DNA of 13,803 bases. It comes from an uncultured Sphingomonadales bacterium. GTDB lineage: Bacteria > Pseudomonadota > Alphaproteobacteria > Sphingomonadales > Sphingomonadaceae. Numbering within the stretch: the stretch's first letter is position 1; the number at the start of each line of letters is the position of its first letter. The DNA lies in NCBI GenBank assembly GCA_903958285.1, contig CAJBSR010000089.1:1-13803 (forward strand), written 5' to 3'. The notes under the pieces were generated by a model. That model made no database searches. It saw only the letters and a program-made list of their open reading frames with translations, and was not told where the DNA came from. Both the position numbers and the translations under genes were made by a program. Positions 1 through 7,261 of the stretch are shown one piece after another.

Positions 1-1272
1 ATCATCATCATCGCTTGCACCAATCCCGTCATCGCAAATCGTGAGAAGCCCGTCTTGGCCTGCTGGCTCCAACAAGACGTTGATCGTTCCGCCTTGATCC
101 CCGGGAAAGCCGTGGCGCAGGGCGTTCGTCACGGCCTCAATGACGATCAACGCCGCTGAAACCGCATGATCGCCGGAGATCACGCCCAGATTGGAATGGC
201 AGAAAAGCAGGACTTTGGAGGGCTGGGAATTGGCTTGGACCTGATCGCAGAGCTCAGAGAACAAGCGGTCTGTATTCACGACGCCCTGCTCGCTCTCATC
301 AACTTCGTAAATGAGGCGCTGCACCAGCGCCAAAGCGCCCACCCGCAGGCGTGTCTGAGTCATCAAACGGCGGGCCTCCGGGTCTGACAGCCGGGATGCC
401 TGCAGGCTGACAATGCTGGTGATCATCTGCAGATTGTTCTTCACCCGGTGATTGACCTCGCGAGCCATGGCATCCTTGGCAGCGAGCGCACGGCGCAAAG
501 CCTGATCCCGCCGGTCAACCGAGCGGGCCATGTCGTCGAGGTCCCTGCCGAGGCGCTGCAACTCCAAAGGCGCGGTCCGGAATAGGCGACGATCTTCGCT
601 GTAACTGCCGTCTGCCAATTGCCGCACGCGTCGCCCTCCTTGTCGCAGCCACCGGAGAATGAAGCGGTCAAGCGAGAGCCAAAGCGCAACCCCGGTCAGG
701 AAGAGGGCGCCTAGAGTGGTAAAGATACCAAACCGAAAAGGCGGGCCCAGCGGGGCGAACGCCATGTCCAAGGGCTCGGCATAGAAAACGTACAGCTGGC
801 CGTCATTGAGCGGGGCCGACGCGTAGATCCACACGACCCCATCCCGCCCACGCGTCAGCGCTGCGCGGCCGAACGATGCCTGCGGGTCAATACCGGCGAG
901 ATCTGAGCGACCGGCAGGTGTCAGGAGTTTGCCTGTCGCATCGGCCAGTCCCACCACCGCCAGAGACGATAGGCGACGGGCGACCAGAGGGCGCTCCATC
1001 CGGGAAAAATCGATTGGTTCAGTCAAGCCGCCCTCGAGCTTCACGCGGGACCCGTCGGCCAAGGGCTGGAGCGACATGATGCGGCGCTGTTTGAGTGCGG
1101 TCATGGATGCAGCAGCAACAAGCCGCTCGCCTCTCAACTGATCAAACTGTTCCCGGGCTATTCTGGACTGATCGATGGCCACCACAGCGACAGGCAAAAG
1201 GGCCGCCCCGATACAAAGCCAAAGCGTCGTCGTGAGCGTTGGCCGGTTAAGCAGATCAGGCGTCCAGTGCAT
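1..1272 (-). CDS. HisKA_2-type sensor histidine kinase, PhyP/Pak-like (3' end cut by window)
   Basis: Translating the minus strand from ATG 1272-1270 gives 424 open codons that run off the left edge. Visible parts are a membrane helix at about residues 13-33, an extracytoplasmic sensor region at about 34-179, a second helix at about 180-201, a HAMP-like linker, and a HisKA_2/HRxxN phosphoacceptor box (EVNHRVKNNLQ, His275). The ATP-binding domain follows, with an N-box (EAVTNALRHG, Asn383) and the start of the G1 box (DDGIG, Asp415); roughly its last 50 residues are missing. HRxxN-family kinases are the known partners of PhyR. In Sphingomonas a kinase-like protein beside ecfG, PhyP, acts as a PhyR phosphatase. 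Position supports a PhyP role, while the intact His and N-box leave kinase activity open. The start overlaps the ecfG stop (TGATG), implying translational coupling. Family call is firm; direction of activity is inferred. Confidence 0.9.
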   Translation of the reverse strand, partial: MHWTPDLLNRPTLTTTLWLCIGAALLPVAVVAIDQSRIAREQFDQLRGERLVAAASMTALKQRRIMSLQPLADGSRVKLEGGLTEPIDFSRMERPLVARRLSSLAVVGLADATGKLLTPAGRSDLAGIDPQASFGRAALTRGRDGVVWIYASAPLNDGQLYVFYAEPLDMAFAPLGPPFRFGIFTTLGALFLTGVALWLSLDRFILRWLRQGGRRVRQLADGSYSEDRRLFRTAPLELQRLGRDLDDMARSVDRRDQALRRALAAKDAMAREVNHRVKNNLQMITSIVSLQASRLSDPEARRLMTQTRLRVGALALVQRLIYEVDESEQGVVNTDRLFSELCDQVQANSQPSKVLLFCHSNLGVISGDHAVSAALIVIEAVTNALRHGFPGDQGGTINVLLEPAGQDGLLTICDDGIGASDDDD

Positions 1273-1847
1273 CACCCCGCCGGACTGATCGCAGGCGACC
1301 TTGACCCTTTGTCGGAAGGCTCATCCTTATAAGCGGGGCCATCAATCAGCGCCGTCAGTGCGACTCTGCCGCGCGCAAGCCGGCTCTTGATGGTGCCAAT
1401 CGCGCATCCCATGATGTCTGCGGCCTCCTCATAGGAAACGCCATTTGCGCCGATGAGGAGGAGAACTTCTCGCTGTTCGGCAGGCAGCTTCTGCAGCGCC
1501 TTCTGAACATCCTGAACATTGAGGCCATCCTGTTGGGTGGGGCCAGCAACGAGCACACGCTCAGCCACTTCAGGGTCCCAAGACACCATGCGCGCATTCT
1601 TGCGGAGCGTTGTGTAATAATGATTGCGCAGGATCATGAACATCCAGGCGCGGAAGTTTGACCCCGCAGCATAACTCTGCCGCGCTGCCCAAGCCCGGGT
1701 CATGGCGTCCTGAACCATGTCATCCGCCATATCCCGCGTTCCACACAAACCGCGCGCAAAGGCGCGAAGCGGTGGGATTATTGCAACCAGCTGATCCCGA
1801 AAATCCTTGTCATCCAGTGGGACAGTTTTTGGTGCCGGATCATTCAT
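1272..1847 (-). CDS. ecfG: General stress response ECF sigma factor EcfG (ECF15 type)
   Basis: This 191-residue protein is a two-domain ECF sigma factor. Region 2 lies at about residues 18-88, including the DMVQDAMTRAW and FRAWMFMILRN segments that melt and bind the -10. Region 4 lies at about 111-168, with the helix-turn-helix GVSYEEAADIMGCAIGTIKSR that reads the GGAAC -35 element. The long linker, the LPAEQREVLLLIGANG signature and direct adjacency to nepR and phyR identify it as EcfG. When NepR is removed by phosphorylated PhyR, EcfG directs core RNA polymerase to general stress genes. The ATG overlaps the nepR stop in an ATGA tetranucleotide, and its own TGA overlaps the downstream kinase ATG, so the three genes form a translationally coupled operon. 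The 20 residues after region 4 look unstructured. Confidence 0.96.
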   Translation of the reverse strand: MNDPAPKTVPLDDKDFRDQLVAIIPPLRAFARGLCGTRDMADDMVQDAMTRAWAARQSYAAGSNFRAWMFMILRNHYYTTLRKNARMVSWDPEVAERVLVAGPTQQDGLNVQDVQKALQKLPAEQREVLLLIGANGVSYEEAADIMGCAIGTIKSRLARGRVALTALIDGPAYKDEPSDKGSRSPAISPAG

Positions 1848-2059
1848 TCCGGCGTCACCGCTCCATTCAGCTTGCGCTCAATTTCTCCCAGAAGGCGCAA
1901 GAATTCCTCAGGGATAGGTTCAGCGACGACTTCGTCGTGGAGCCGGCGCAACGCCTTACCAATAGGATCATCGCTAGCGATCACCGTCTCCTTGACTGAC
2001 TTTAAGCCCCTTTCGGGCACGGTCTCCTCCGGCATCGTGATGGAATCCTGCGGATGCAT
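1844..2059 (-). CDS. nepR: Anti-sigma factor NepR
   Basis: NepR is a small protein that binds EcfG and keeps it from core RNA polymerase; PhyR-P releases EcfG by sequestering NepR. The conserved two-helix core is plain: IGKALRRLHDEVVAEPIPEE followed by FLRLLGEIERKL, then a short tail. I chose ATG 2059-2057 (71 residues), which has AAGG eight bases upstream. ATG 2035 would give 63 residues and is the main alternative. The frame stays open up to an ATG at 2179, but that lies upstream of the predicted EcfG promoter (-35 at 2177-2173, -10 at 2155-2153) and would add about 40 unconserved residues, so I reject it. The stop overlaps the ecfG start (ATGA), which suits a fixed NepR:EcfG ratio. Identity is firm; the exact start is not. 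Confidence 0.92.
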   Translation of the reverse strand: MHPQDSITMPEETVPERGLKSVKETVIASDDPIGKALRRLHDEVVAEPIPEEFLRLLGEIERKLNGAVTPE

Positions 2060-2152
2060 AGATACGGCCTTGCTCACGATGTCCGACTTGATCAAACTTG
2101 TCACGTTGACGCACCCCCGGTCGCGGGATCTACCCACTTCGTCGATGGCACA

Positions 2153-2177
2153 AACAGATCGCGAGCAACTATGTTCC
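2153..2177 (-). promoter_or_regulatory. EcfG-dependent promoter of nepR-ecfG-kinase
   Basis: On the minus strand GGAAC (2177-2173) is followed by 17 bases and GTT (2155-2153). This matches the alphaproteobacterial EcfG promoter form GGAAC-N16/17-(C)GTT. Transcription would begin near 2146, leaving an untranslated leader of about 87 bases before the chosen nepR ATG. It implies positive autoregulation of the operon. The site is read by eye from the consensus; no start site has been mapped. Confidence 0.8.
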
Positions 2178-2185
2178 AAGCCGAT

Positions 2186-2210
2186 GGAACATTTTCAAAA
2201 GTGAGCAGTT
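2186..2210 (+). promoter_or_regulatory. EcfG-dependent promoter of phyR
   Basis: GGAAC (2186-2190), a 17-base spacer and GTT (2208-2210) match the EcfG consensus on the plus strand. The expected start near 2217 leaves a leader of about 20 bases before the phyR ATG, and that leader contains the GGAAG/GGGAGG ribosome-binding sequence. The -35 box is back to back with the -35 of the divergent nepR promoter: GTTCC and GGAAC are only 8 bp apart. Confidence 0.82.
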
Positions 2211-2235
2211 CAGATGACAGGAAGCGGGAGGGCAT

Positions 2236-3018
2236 ATGCCATTCATAAGATCTGTCGCAGCTGAGCTGCCATATCTGAGACGTTACGCGCGCACAGTCAC
2301 CGGGGCTGCTGATCTGGGAGATGCGGCCGTTCGGGAAACGCTGGAGGCTCTTCTTGAGTCCCCGGGGGAATTCGATGTCACCCAGCCACCCCGGCTCGAA
2401 CTTTATCGCATCTTCCACCATCTGTGGCGGTCCGAAACGATTTCCGTACTGAAGTCGTCCGGGCCGATTGCCCACCTCACACCCCGATCGCGCCAGGCGC
2501 TTTTGCTGACCGCCGTCGAGGGCTTCTCGGTCGATGAAGCGGCGGCCATTCTCGCCATCTCGCCCGACGTGGTTCGTGAAGACATTGCAGAAGCGCGGAC
2601 GCATCTTGCCGATGAACTTTGCTCTGATGTGATGATCATTGAAGATGAGGCAATCATCGCGCTCCATATCAAATCGATCGTGCGTGAGATCGGCCATAAA
2701 GTCATTGGCGTGTCGCGTACCCATCATGAAGCCGTTGCGATGGCTCGGGAAACCGAACCGGAGCTTGTTCTGGCCGACATCTGTCTGGCCGACGGATCGA
2801 GCGGGATCGACGCTGTAAAAGATATTCTGGAAAGCATAGACACACCTGTGATTTTCGTGACGGCCTTTCCCGAACGGCTGCTGACCGGGGAACGACCGGA
2901 GCCGACCTACCTCATTACCAAGCCCTTCGACGCGGCCGTGCTGACAGCCACCATCGCGCAAGCTTTGCTCTTCCATCGGGAGTCCAAGGCCATGGCGCGC
3001 GATCAGGCCGCGGCCTGA
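2236..3018 (+). CDS. phyR: PhyR, anti-anti-sigma response regulator
   Basis: This 260-residue protein has the PhyR architecture. An N-terminal sigma-like domain (about 1-125: region-2-like LPYLRRYARTVTG, region-4-like LTPRSRQALLLTAVEGFSVDEAA) mimics EcfG and captures NepR. A C-terminal receiver domain (about 130-245) follows. Receiver residues are visible: acidic pair Glu136-Asp137, phosphoacceptor Asp181 in VLADICL, Thr209 in FVTAFPE and Lys229 in ITKPFD. The TAF segment fits the FAT GUY receiver subclass typical of PhyR. Phosphorylation opens the protein so that the sigma-like part binds NepR and frees EcfG. The start at 2236 is supported by GGGAGGG just upstream and by the family's usual N-terminus. 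phyR diverges from nepR-ecfG and has its own EcfG promoter, giving positive feedback. The last dozen residues are a variable tail. Confidence 0.96.
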   Translation: MPFIRSVAAELPYLRRYARTVTGAADLGDAAVRETLEALLESPGEFDVTQPPRLELYRIFHHLWRSETISVLKSSGPIAHLTPRSRQALLLTAVEGFSVDEAAAILAISPDVVREDIAEARTHLADELCSDVMIIEDEAIIALHIKSIVREIGHKVIGVSRTHHEAVAMARETEPELVLADICLADGSSGIDAVKDILESIDTPVIFVTAFPERLLTGERPEPTYLITKPFDAAVLTATIAQALLFHRESKAMARDQAAA

Positions 3019-3047
3019 ACACATTCGGCCGGCCGCTCGGCCGCCGT

Positions 3048-3082
3048 CAGGGAGCATGGGGCCCGCGCGGCTATGCTCCCTG
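3048..3082. terminator. Hairpin between convergent phyR and the GT-Glf gene
   Basis: A perfect 10-bp inverted repeat, CAGGGAGCAT (3048-3057) and ATGCTCCCTG (3073-3082), flanks a 15-base G/C-rich loop. It sits in the 78 bp between two convergent stop codons, the usual place for a bidirectional terminator. On the plus strand it is followed by GGCCTTTC, only a weak T-run, so termination efficiency is uncertain. GGCCGGCCGCTCGGCC just upstream (3028-3042) could add a further structure. Confidence 0.5.
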
Positions 3083-3096
3083 TGGCCTTTCATCAA

Positions 3097-5448
3097 CTAG
3101 CTCGCGATCTTCGTCTGTGCAGCGGGGATCGCGTTGGCCCTTCGGTTAAGCGATGGCACAAGCCGGCGATAAGCTGCCAGTGCCTGCCCCACGATCTGGT
3201 CCATATTGTAATAGCGGTAGGTGGCGAGGCGACCGACGAAGATCGTGTCGCTGGCGTCCGCAAGCTTGGCATAGCGCACATAAAGTGCCTGATTTTCTGG
3301 CCGCGGAATGGGATAATAGGGATCACCCTCAGCAGCTGGATATTCATAAACAATGCTGGTCGTGTCGCTCACGTCTCCGGTCAAATGGCTGAACTCGGTA
3401 ATCCGGGTATAGGCCACGTCCTCCGAGGGATAGTTCACTGTCCCGGTTGGTTGGAAGCGCGTGACAGGCAGCGTCTGGTGGTCGAATATCAAGGATCGAT
3501 AAGGCAGCTTGCCAAAGCAGCAATCGAAATACTCATCGACAGGCCCGCTCCAGATCAAGCGGTCGTAGTCTACCTGCTCGGCGATTTCTTCATGAGAAAC
3601 ACCGGTGCGGACATCAATGTTGGGGTGCGCCAACAGCCTTCTAAACATCTCGGTATACCCGTTCAGCGGCATCCCTTGGAACGTATCGGTAAAATAGCGG
3701 TCATCGGCATTGGTCCGGGTCGGGATGCGCGCTGTGACCGACTTGTCGAGCTCGGACGGATCAAGGCCCCACTGCTTGCGCGTATATCCGCGGAAGAACA
3801 GCTCAAAGAGCTCCCGGCCAACAGTGGACACCACCACGTCTTCTGACGTGCGGATGTCGTTCACCGGCTCTTGACGGCGTTCAAGGAACGACGCAACCTC
3901 CGCGTCAGTCTGGAGGTCCAGCCCGTACAGGACGTTGATCGTCGTCCTGTTGATCGGAATAGGGACCAGCTTGCCTGACACCTCCGCCAACACCCGGTGC
4001 TCATAGGATCGCCACTGGGTGAACCGCGACAGATAGCTGAAGATGTCCGCTGAATTGGTGTGGAAGATGTGCGGACCATATCGGTGGACGAGATGACCGG
4101 CAGCATTGCGTTCATCAAAGGCATTGCCCCCGATATGGGGACGCTTGTCGATGAGAAGAACGCGCTGCCCGCCGTCAGCCGCCAGCCGTTCCGCCATGAC
4201 AGCACCTGCAAATCCGGCGCCGACGATCAAAAAGTCATAGCGCGTCCGTGACAGCGAACGAAGTTTGGCCAGAGATTCCGTCCGCGCAAGTCCGGCCTCG
4301 ATATGACGGCGCATATCCCAATGCACCTTGTCCCAGGAAATCTGGGAAAGAACTTGATCGACTTCCGGCAGCCAAGTCGTTCTGTCCTGAGACAAAAGAA
4401 TGGCGGCGTCACAGGCAGCAGCAAAGTCTTCTGCCTCATCGGCAATCAGGACGCCCGCCAAGTCGCCAAAATGCCGTTCGACATCGCGAATGGCCGTGGA
4501 AATGACCGGACGGGCGGCAGCGAGGTACTCAGGCGTTTTCGTGGGGCTGATGAAGCGCGTGGAGTCATTGCGCGCAAAAGGCATCATCGCCGCATGCCAG
4601 CGGCCAAGACACTCGGGCAGCGCGGCATAAGGCTGGGACGGCGTGTAGAGGATATTGTCCCGCTGCGGCAGCGCCGCCGGATCGATCTTCACCACAGGCC
4701 CGACAATTTCGAACCGGATGTTCGGCCGCAAAGCCGCGACGCGCTCGACAAGCTCGATATCTAGGCGCTCATCGATGACGCCGTAAAAGCCAATCGTGGG
4801 CGGAGCGTCGTCTGTCGGATGCACATCGCGTGCTTGGGCAAAATGGCCAATGTCGACCGCAGACGGGAAAGGATGGACGTCGGCGTGCTGCGCCTGCTTT
4901 GCCTCGTAAAGGCTATGCCCGCCCGTGAACACGACATTGGCGGCGTCGAACAAGTCCCGCTCCAACGCGGCGAGTTCGGGCGGCGCAAATTTAAAGGCCG
5001 AAAGTTCATCCATGCAATCATAGACGGTGAAGGCCGTATTGAGATGCTGAGCGATCGGCAGCATCATCGGCGTGTAAAACCAGCGGACGAGCCGACCTGG
5101 TTCACCGACCAACACCTCATTGAGCAGTGAGCGGAGAATGCGGGTACGTTCTTCCTCTGACAATCCCGCTGGGAGGCGCGGCGTTGCAATCGTCACACCG
5201 CTTTCATCATGCATGACATCCAAGCCCGGCGCGCCATCGCACTCCAATGGTTCTTCCCAAAAGAGGACGTCATAATCACGCGCGAAGCGCGACATGAGAT
5301 GCTGGGGCCGCTGAAAAACAAAGTTCCAGCGCAAATGTGAAAAACAGATCAGCTTCGTTTTGTTGTCCGATGGAGCGCCGCCTTTGCCGACAGGCTCTGG
5401 CGTATCAGCTGGAACGGTTATTTTGGGGATTCTGGCGTCACGAAACAC
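3097..5448 (-). CDS. Glycosyltransferase/UDP-galactopyranose mutase fusion
   Basis: This 783-residue protein has two enzyme modules. Residues about 31-390 form a GT-B-like glycosyltransferase: WNFVFQRPQHLM at 41-52 near the start, and SPTKTPEYLAAARPVIST in the donor-binding half. Residues 404-783 are a full UDP-galactopyranose mutase (Glf), about 380 residues as in stand-alone enzymes. It has FAD motif GAGFAG 410-415, HIGGN 438-442, YGPHIFHT 457-464, GYTRKQWGLDP, active-site-type Arg651 in KLPYRSL, and the C-terminal GRLATYRYYNMDQ with Arg740. Glf converts UDP-galactopyranose to UDP-galactofuranose with reduced FAD; the fused transferase may use that product on a surface glycan. The start is GTG 5448 with GGGAGAG upstream; the nearby ATG at 5465 is out of frame. 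An EcfG-type promoter lies upstream. The mutase assignment is strong; the transferase's donor and acceptor are unknown. Confidence 0.92.
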   Translation of the reverse strand: MFRDARIPKITVPADTPEPVGKGGAPSDNKTKLICFSHLRWNFVFQRPQHLMSRFARDYDVLFWEEPLECDGAPGLDVMHDESGVTIATPRLPAGLSEEERTRILRSLLNEVLVGEPGRLVRWFYTPMMLPIAQHLNTAFTVYDCMDELSAFKFAPPELAALERDLFDAANVVFTGGHSLYEAKQAQHADVHPFPSAVDIGHFAQARDVHPTDDAPPTIGFYGVIDERLDIELVERVAALRPNIRFEIVGPVVKIDPAALPQRDNILYTPSQPYAALPECLGRWHAAMMPFARNDSTRFISPTKTPEYLAAARPVISTAIRDVERHFGDLAGVLIADEAEDFAAACDAAILLSQDRTTWLPEVDQVLSQISWDKVHWDMRRHIEAGLARTESLAKLRSLSRTRYDFLIVGAGFAGAVMAERLAADGGQRVLLIDKRPHIGGNAFDERNAAGHLVHRYGPHIFHTNSADIFSYLSRFTQWRSYEHRVLAEVSGKLVPIPINRTTINVLYGLDLQTDAEVASFLERRQEPVNDIRTSEDVVVSTVGRELFELFFRGYTRKQWGLDPSELDKSVTARIPTRTNADDRYFTDTFQGMPLNGYTEMFRRLLAHPNIDVRTGVSHEEIAEQVDYDRLIWSGPVDEYFDCCFGKLPYRSLIFDHQTLPVTRFQPTGTVNYPSEDVAYTRITEFSHLTGDVSDTTSIVYEYPAAEGDPYYPIPRPENQALYVRYAKLADASDTIFVGRLATYRYYNMDQIVGQALAAYRRLVPSLNRRANAIPAAQTKIAS

Positions 5449-5559
5449 TGATTGTTCTCTCCCATGCGAGGTTGCCCCCGAAAACGAGGAAACCAGAGAT
5501 TGCGGCTGAAAATGCGGTGGTCCGGCGCATTCGCGCCACCGCGGTCCGATCAGTTATTC

Positions 5560-5584
5560 AACGACATGTGCTGCCGTTCGTTCC
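5560..5584 (-). promoter_or_regulatory. EcfG-type promoter upstream of the GT-Glf fusion
   Basis: Minus-strand GGAAC (5584-5580), 16 bases, then CGTT (5563-5560) is a full match to the EcfG consensus GGAAC-N16-CGTT, closer than the two sites at nepR/phyR. The predicted start near 5553 leaves a leader of about 105 bases before GTG 5448. I scanned the other GGAAC/GTTCC pentamers I could find in the window; none had a GTT at the right distance in front of a gene, so the match is not background noise at this locus. Function is inferred. Confidence 0.7.
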
Positions 5585-5743
5585 CTGCGGCACCGCAACT
5601 CTATCATGCATTAGGAATGGTGCCTGTCTTGTGGCGGGCCCTGAGGCCTTCGCCCAGACATCTAACTTTCGGTTGCCAATCGTAAAAACAATAACATAGA
5701 TTACAGCCAAATCGGCTCAATTCAGCCCGGCGGGGCAAACCAT

Positions 5744-7240
5744 ATGAAGCTGTTAAGGCGTATTCAGGATCTGGCCGAGAACGGCATTGCCCATCCGTGG
5801 AAGGCGGGCGAGACCATTCTGCTCTCGGTCCTGGTACTCTGCTTGGGTATCGTGGTTGGCTTGGTTCTTGATATTGAGACCGGTCGCCATGAATCCAACG
5901 TCTTCCTACTCCCGGCTATTGTTTTGGCCGCTGGCCTTGGCGGGTTTGTTCCGGGTCTGGTGCTGACCGCCATCGCGGTCATTTTCGATGCGACGGCCGA
6001 TTATTTCATTACAGGTTTTGAAGCCCGGTTGTTTTGGACAAATGTCGCTTTTGCCGTGACGGGTGTCATTACGTCAGGCGGCGGCCATCTCTTTCGCCAA
6101 GCCCTCATCAACGCGGCGAAGGTCAATTTGGAAATACAGAAGCGAGAGGCCGATCTGCGGGCCATTGTGGACACTGTGCCCGACTCCCTCGTGATGATTG
6201 ATCATGAAGGCATTATTGCCCGCTTCAGCCCCGGCGCACAGAAGCAATTTGGATGGGATGCCGAGGAAGTCGTCGGCCAGAATGTATCGATGTTGATGCC
6301 TTCACCCTATCGTGAGCAGCATCCGGACTTCTTGAAGCGCGAGATCGACACGCAGGCGTCATCCGTTCTCGGAAGACCCCGGCTTTTGGCGGGGCTGCAC
6401 AAAGACGGGACGTCGTTCCCCATAGAAGTCAGCGTCGGCGAGCTCGAATTTGCGGGCGAACATCATTTTGTCGGTTTCATTCGCGATTTGACGGAGCGCC
6501 AAAAGGCCGAAGCGCGGATGCACGAGCTGCAGAACGAACTCTTTCACGTCTCCCGCCTGTCGGCACTGGGCCAACTGGCCTCTGCGCTGGCCCATGAAAT
6601 CAACCAACCTTTATCTGCCATTGCAAACTATATCGCAGGGGCAAAAAAACTGGCCGCAAAGGGCAGTGATCCGGCCCTTTTGGACGAGGTCCTCGACCAT
6701 GCCGGAAAAGAAGCCATTCGCGCTGGTGAAACCATCCGAAAGCTGCGCAGCTTCCTGTCGAGAGGCGAGTCCGAAATGCGGCCGGAAAATCTGGCCGAGT
6801 TGGTCGATGAAGCAACAACCATCGCCCTTGTCGGCTCCCGGTCGCGAAAGGTGCGGCTCAAAACCAAGCTGTCACCCCTTTGCCCGATCGCCATTGTGGA
6901 CAAGGTGCAGATCCAGCAAGTTCTCATCAACCTCATCCGCAATGCAGTCGAAGCGACAGGAGAGCGTCAAACGCCAAGAATTCTGATTGAAACCGCCCCG
7001 ACGCAAAGCGGGATGATCTTATGCTCTGTCACAGACAATGGCACAGGGTTGACGCCAGACATGGCCAGTCAGTTGTTCCAACCCTTCGTCACATCAAAGA
7101 AAACCGGCATGGGCGTGGGCCTGTCGATCACACGCAGCATTGTTGAGGCGCATGGTGGGCACATCTGGACCGAACCAAATCCCGATGGCGGCTCCATTTT
7201 CAGGTTCACCGTTCGGGGGCCCGATCCGGTTACGCCTTAA
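5744..7240 (+). CDS. FixL-like membrane histidine kinase with a PAS domain
   Basis: The protein has 498 residues. N-terminal helices (about 22-43, 52-88, 97-115) resemble a DUF4118/KdpD-type membrane module. A PAS domain follows (about 135-250), then HisKA (HEINQPLSAI, His284) and an HATPase domain (Asn400, DNGTG 431-435, GMGVGL 455-460). From the PAS domain to the C-terminus it aligns closely with FixL, including RDLTERQKAEARMHELQNEL and HVSRLSALGQLASALAHE. By recalled alignment to Bradyrhizobium FixL, the haem-ligand His200 falls on Ser207 (QASSVLGRPR), so oxygen sensing through haem is doubtful. No fixJ-like partner lies in the window, so its target is unknown; the HisKA type argues against PhyR as partner. 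Upstream, TTGCCA (5673-5678) could be a -35, but the -10 is unclear. The gene converges on the TonB receptor gene, 21 bp away. Confidence 0.9.
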   Translation: MKLLRRIQDLAENGIAHPWKAGETILLSVLVLCLGIVVGLVLDIETGRHESNVFLLPAIVLAAGLGGFVPGLVLTAIAVIFDATADYFITGFEARLFWTNVAFAVTGVITSGGGHLFRQALINAAKVNLEIQKREADLRAIVDTVPDSLVMIDHEGIIARFSPGAQKQFGWDAEEVVGQNVSMLMPSPYREQHPDFLKREIDTQASSVLGRPRLLAGLHKDGTSFPIEVSVGELEFAGEHHFVGFIRDLTERQKAEARMHELQNELFHVSRLSALGQLASALAHEINQPLSAIANYIAGAKKLAAKGSDPALLDEVLDHAGKEAIRAGETIRKLRSFLSRGESEMRPENLAELVDEATTIALVGSRSRKVRLKTKLSPLCPIAIVDKVQIQQVLINLIRNAVEATGERQTPRILIETAPTQSGMILCSVTDNGTGLTPDMASQLFQPFVTSKKTGMGVGLSITRSIVEAHGGHIWTEPNPDGGSIFRFTVRGPDPVTP

Positions 7241-7261
7241 GCGGGCGACGCCGTTCCCCTC

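Noticed and set aside
1844..2179. Longer NepR of 111 residues starting at ATG 2179
   Set aside because: This ATG lies upstream of the EcfG-type promoter that should drive the gene and would add about 40 unconserved residues. The ATGs at 2059 or 2035 fit the family length.
2101..3096. 331-codon open frame on the minus strand opposite phyR
   Set aside because: It lies fully antisense to phyR, whose receiver and sigma-like motifs are unmistakable. The translation is low-complexity, rich in Arg/Gly/His, with no recognisable domain.
3073..3846. 257-codon plus-strand open frame opposite the Glf domain
   Set aside because: It begins inside the terminator-like hairpin and is antisense to well-conserved Glf motifs; a coding shadow.
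5411..5440. Plus-strand GGAAC at 5411 as an EcfG promoter
   Set aside because: No GTT lies 16-17 bases downstream, and it sits inside the GT-Glf coding region.
5744..7240. The FixL-like kinase as a PhyR-activating kinase
   Set aside because: Its phosphoacceptor box is the classical HisKA HEINQP type, not the HRxxN (HisKA_2/HWE) type known for PhyR partners. Proximity alone is not enough.
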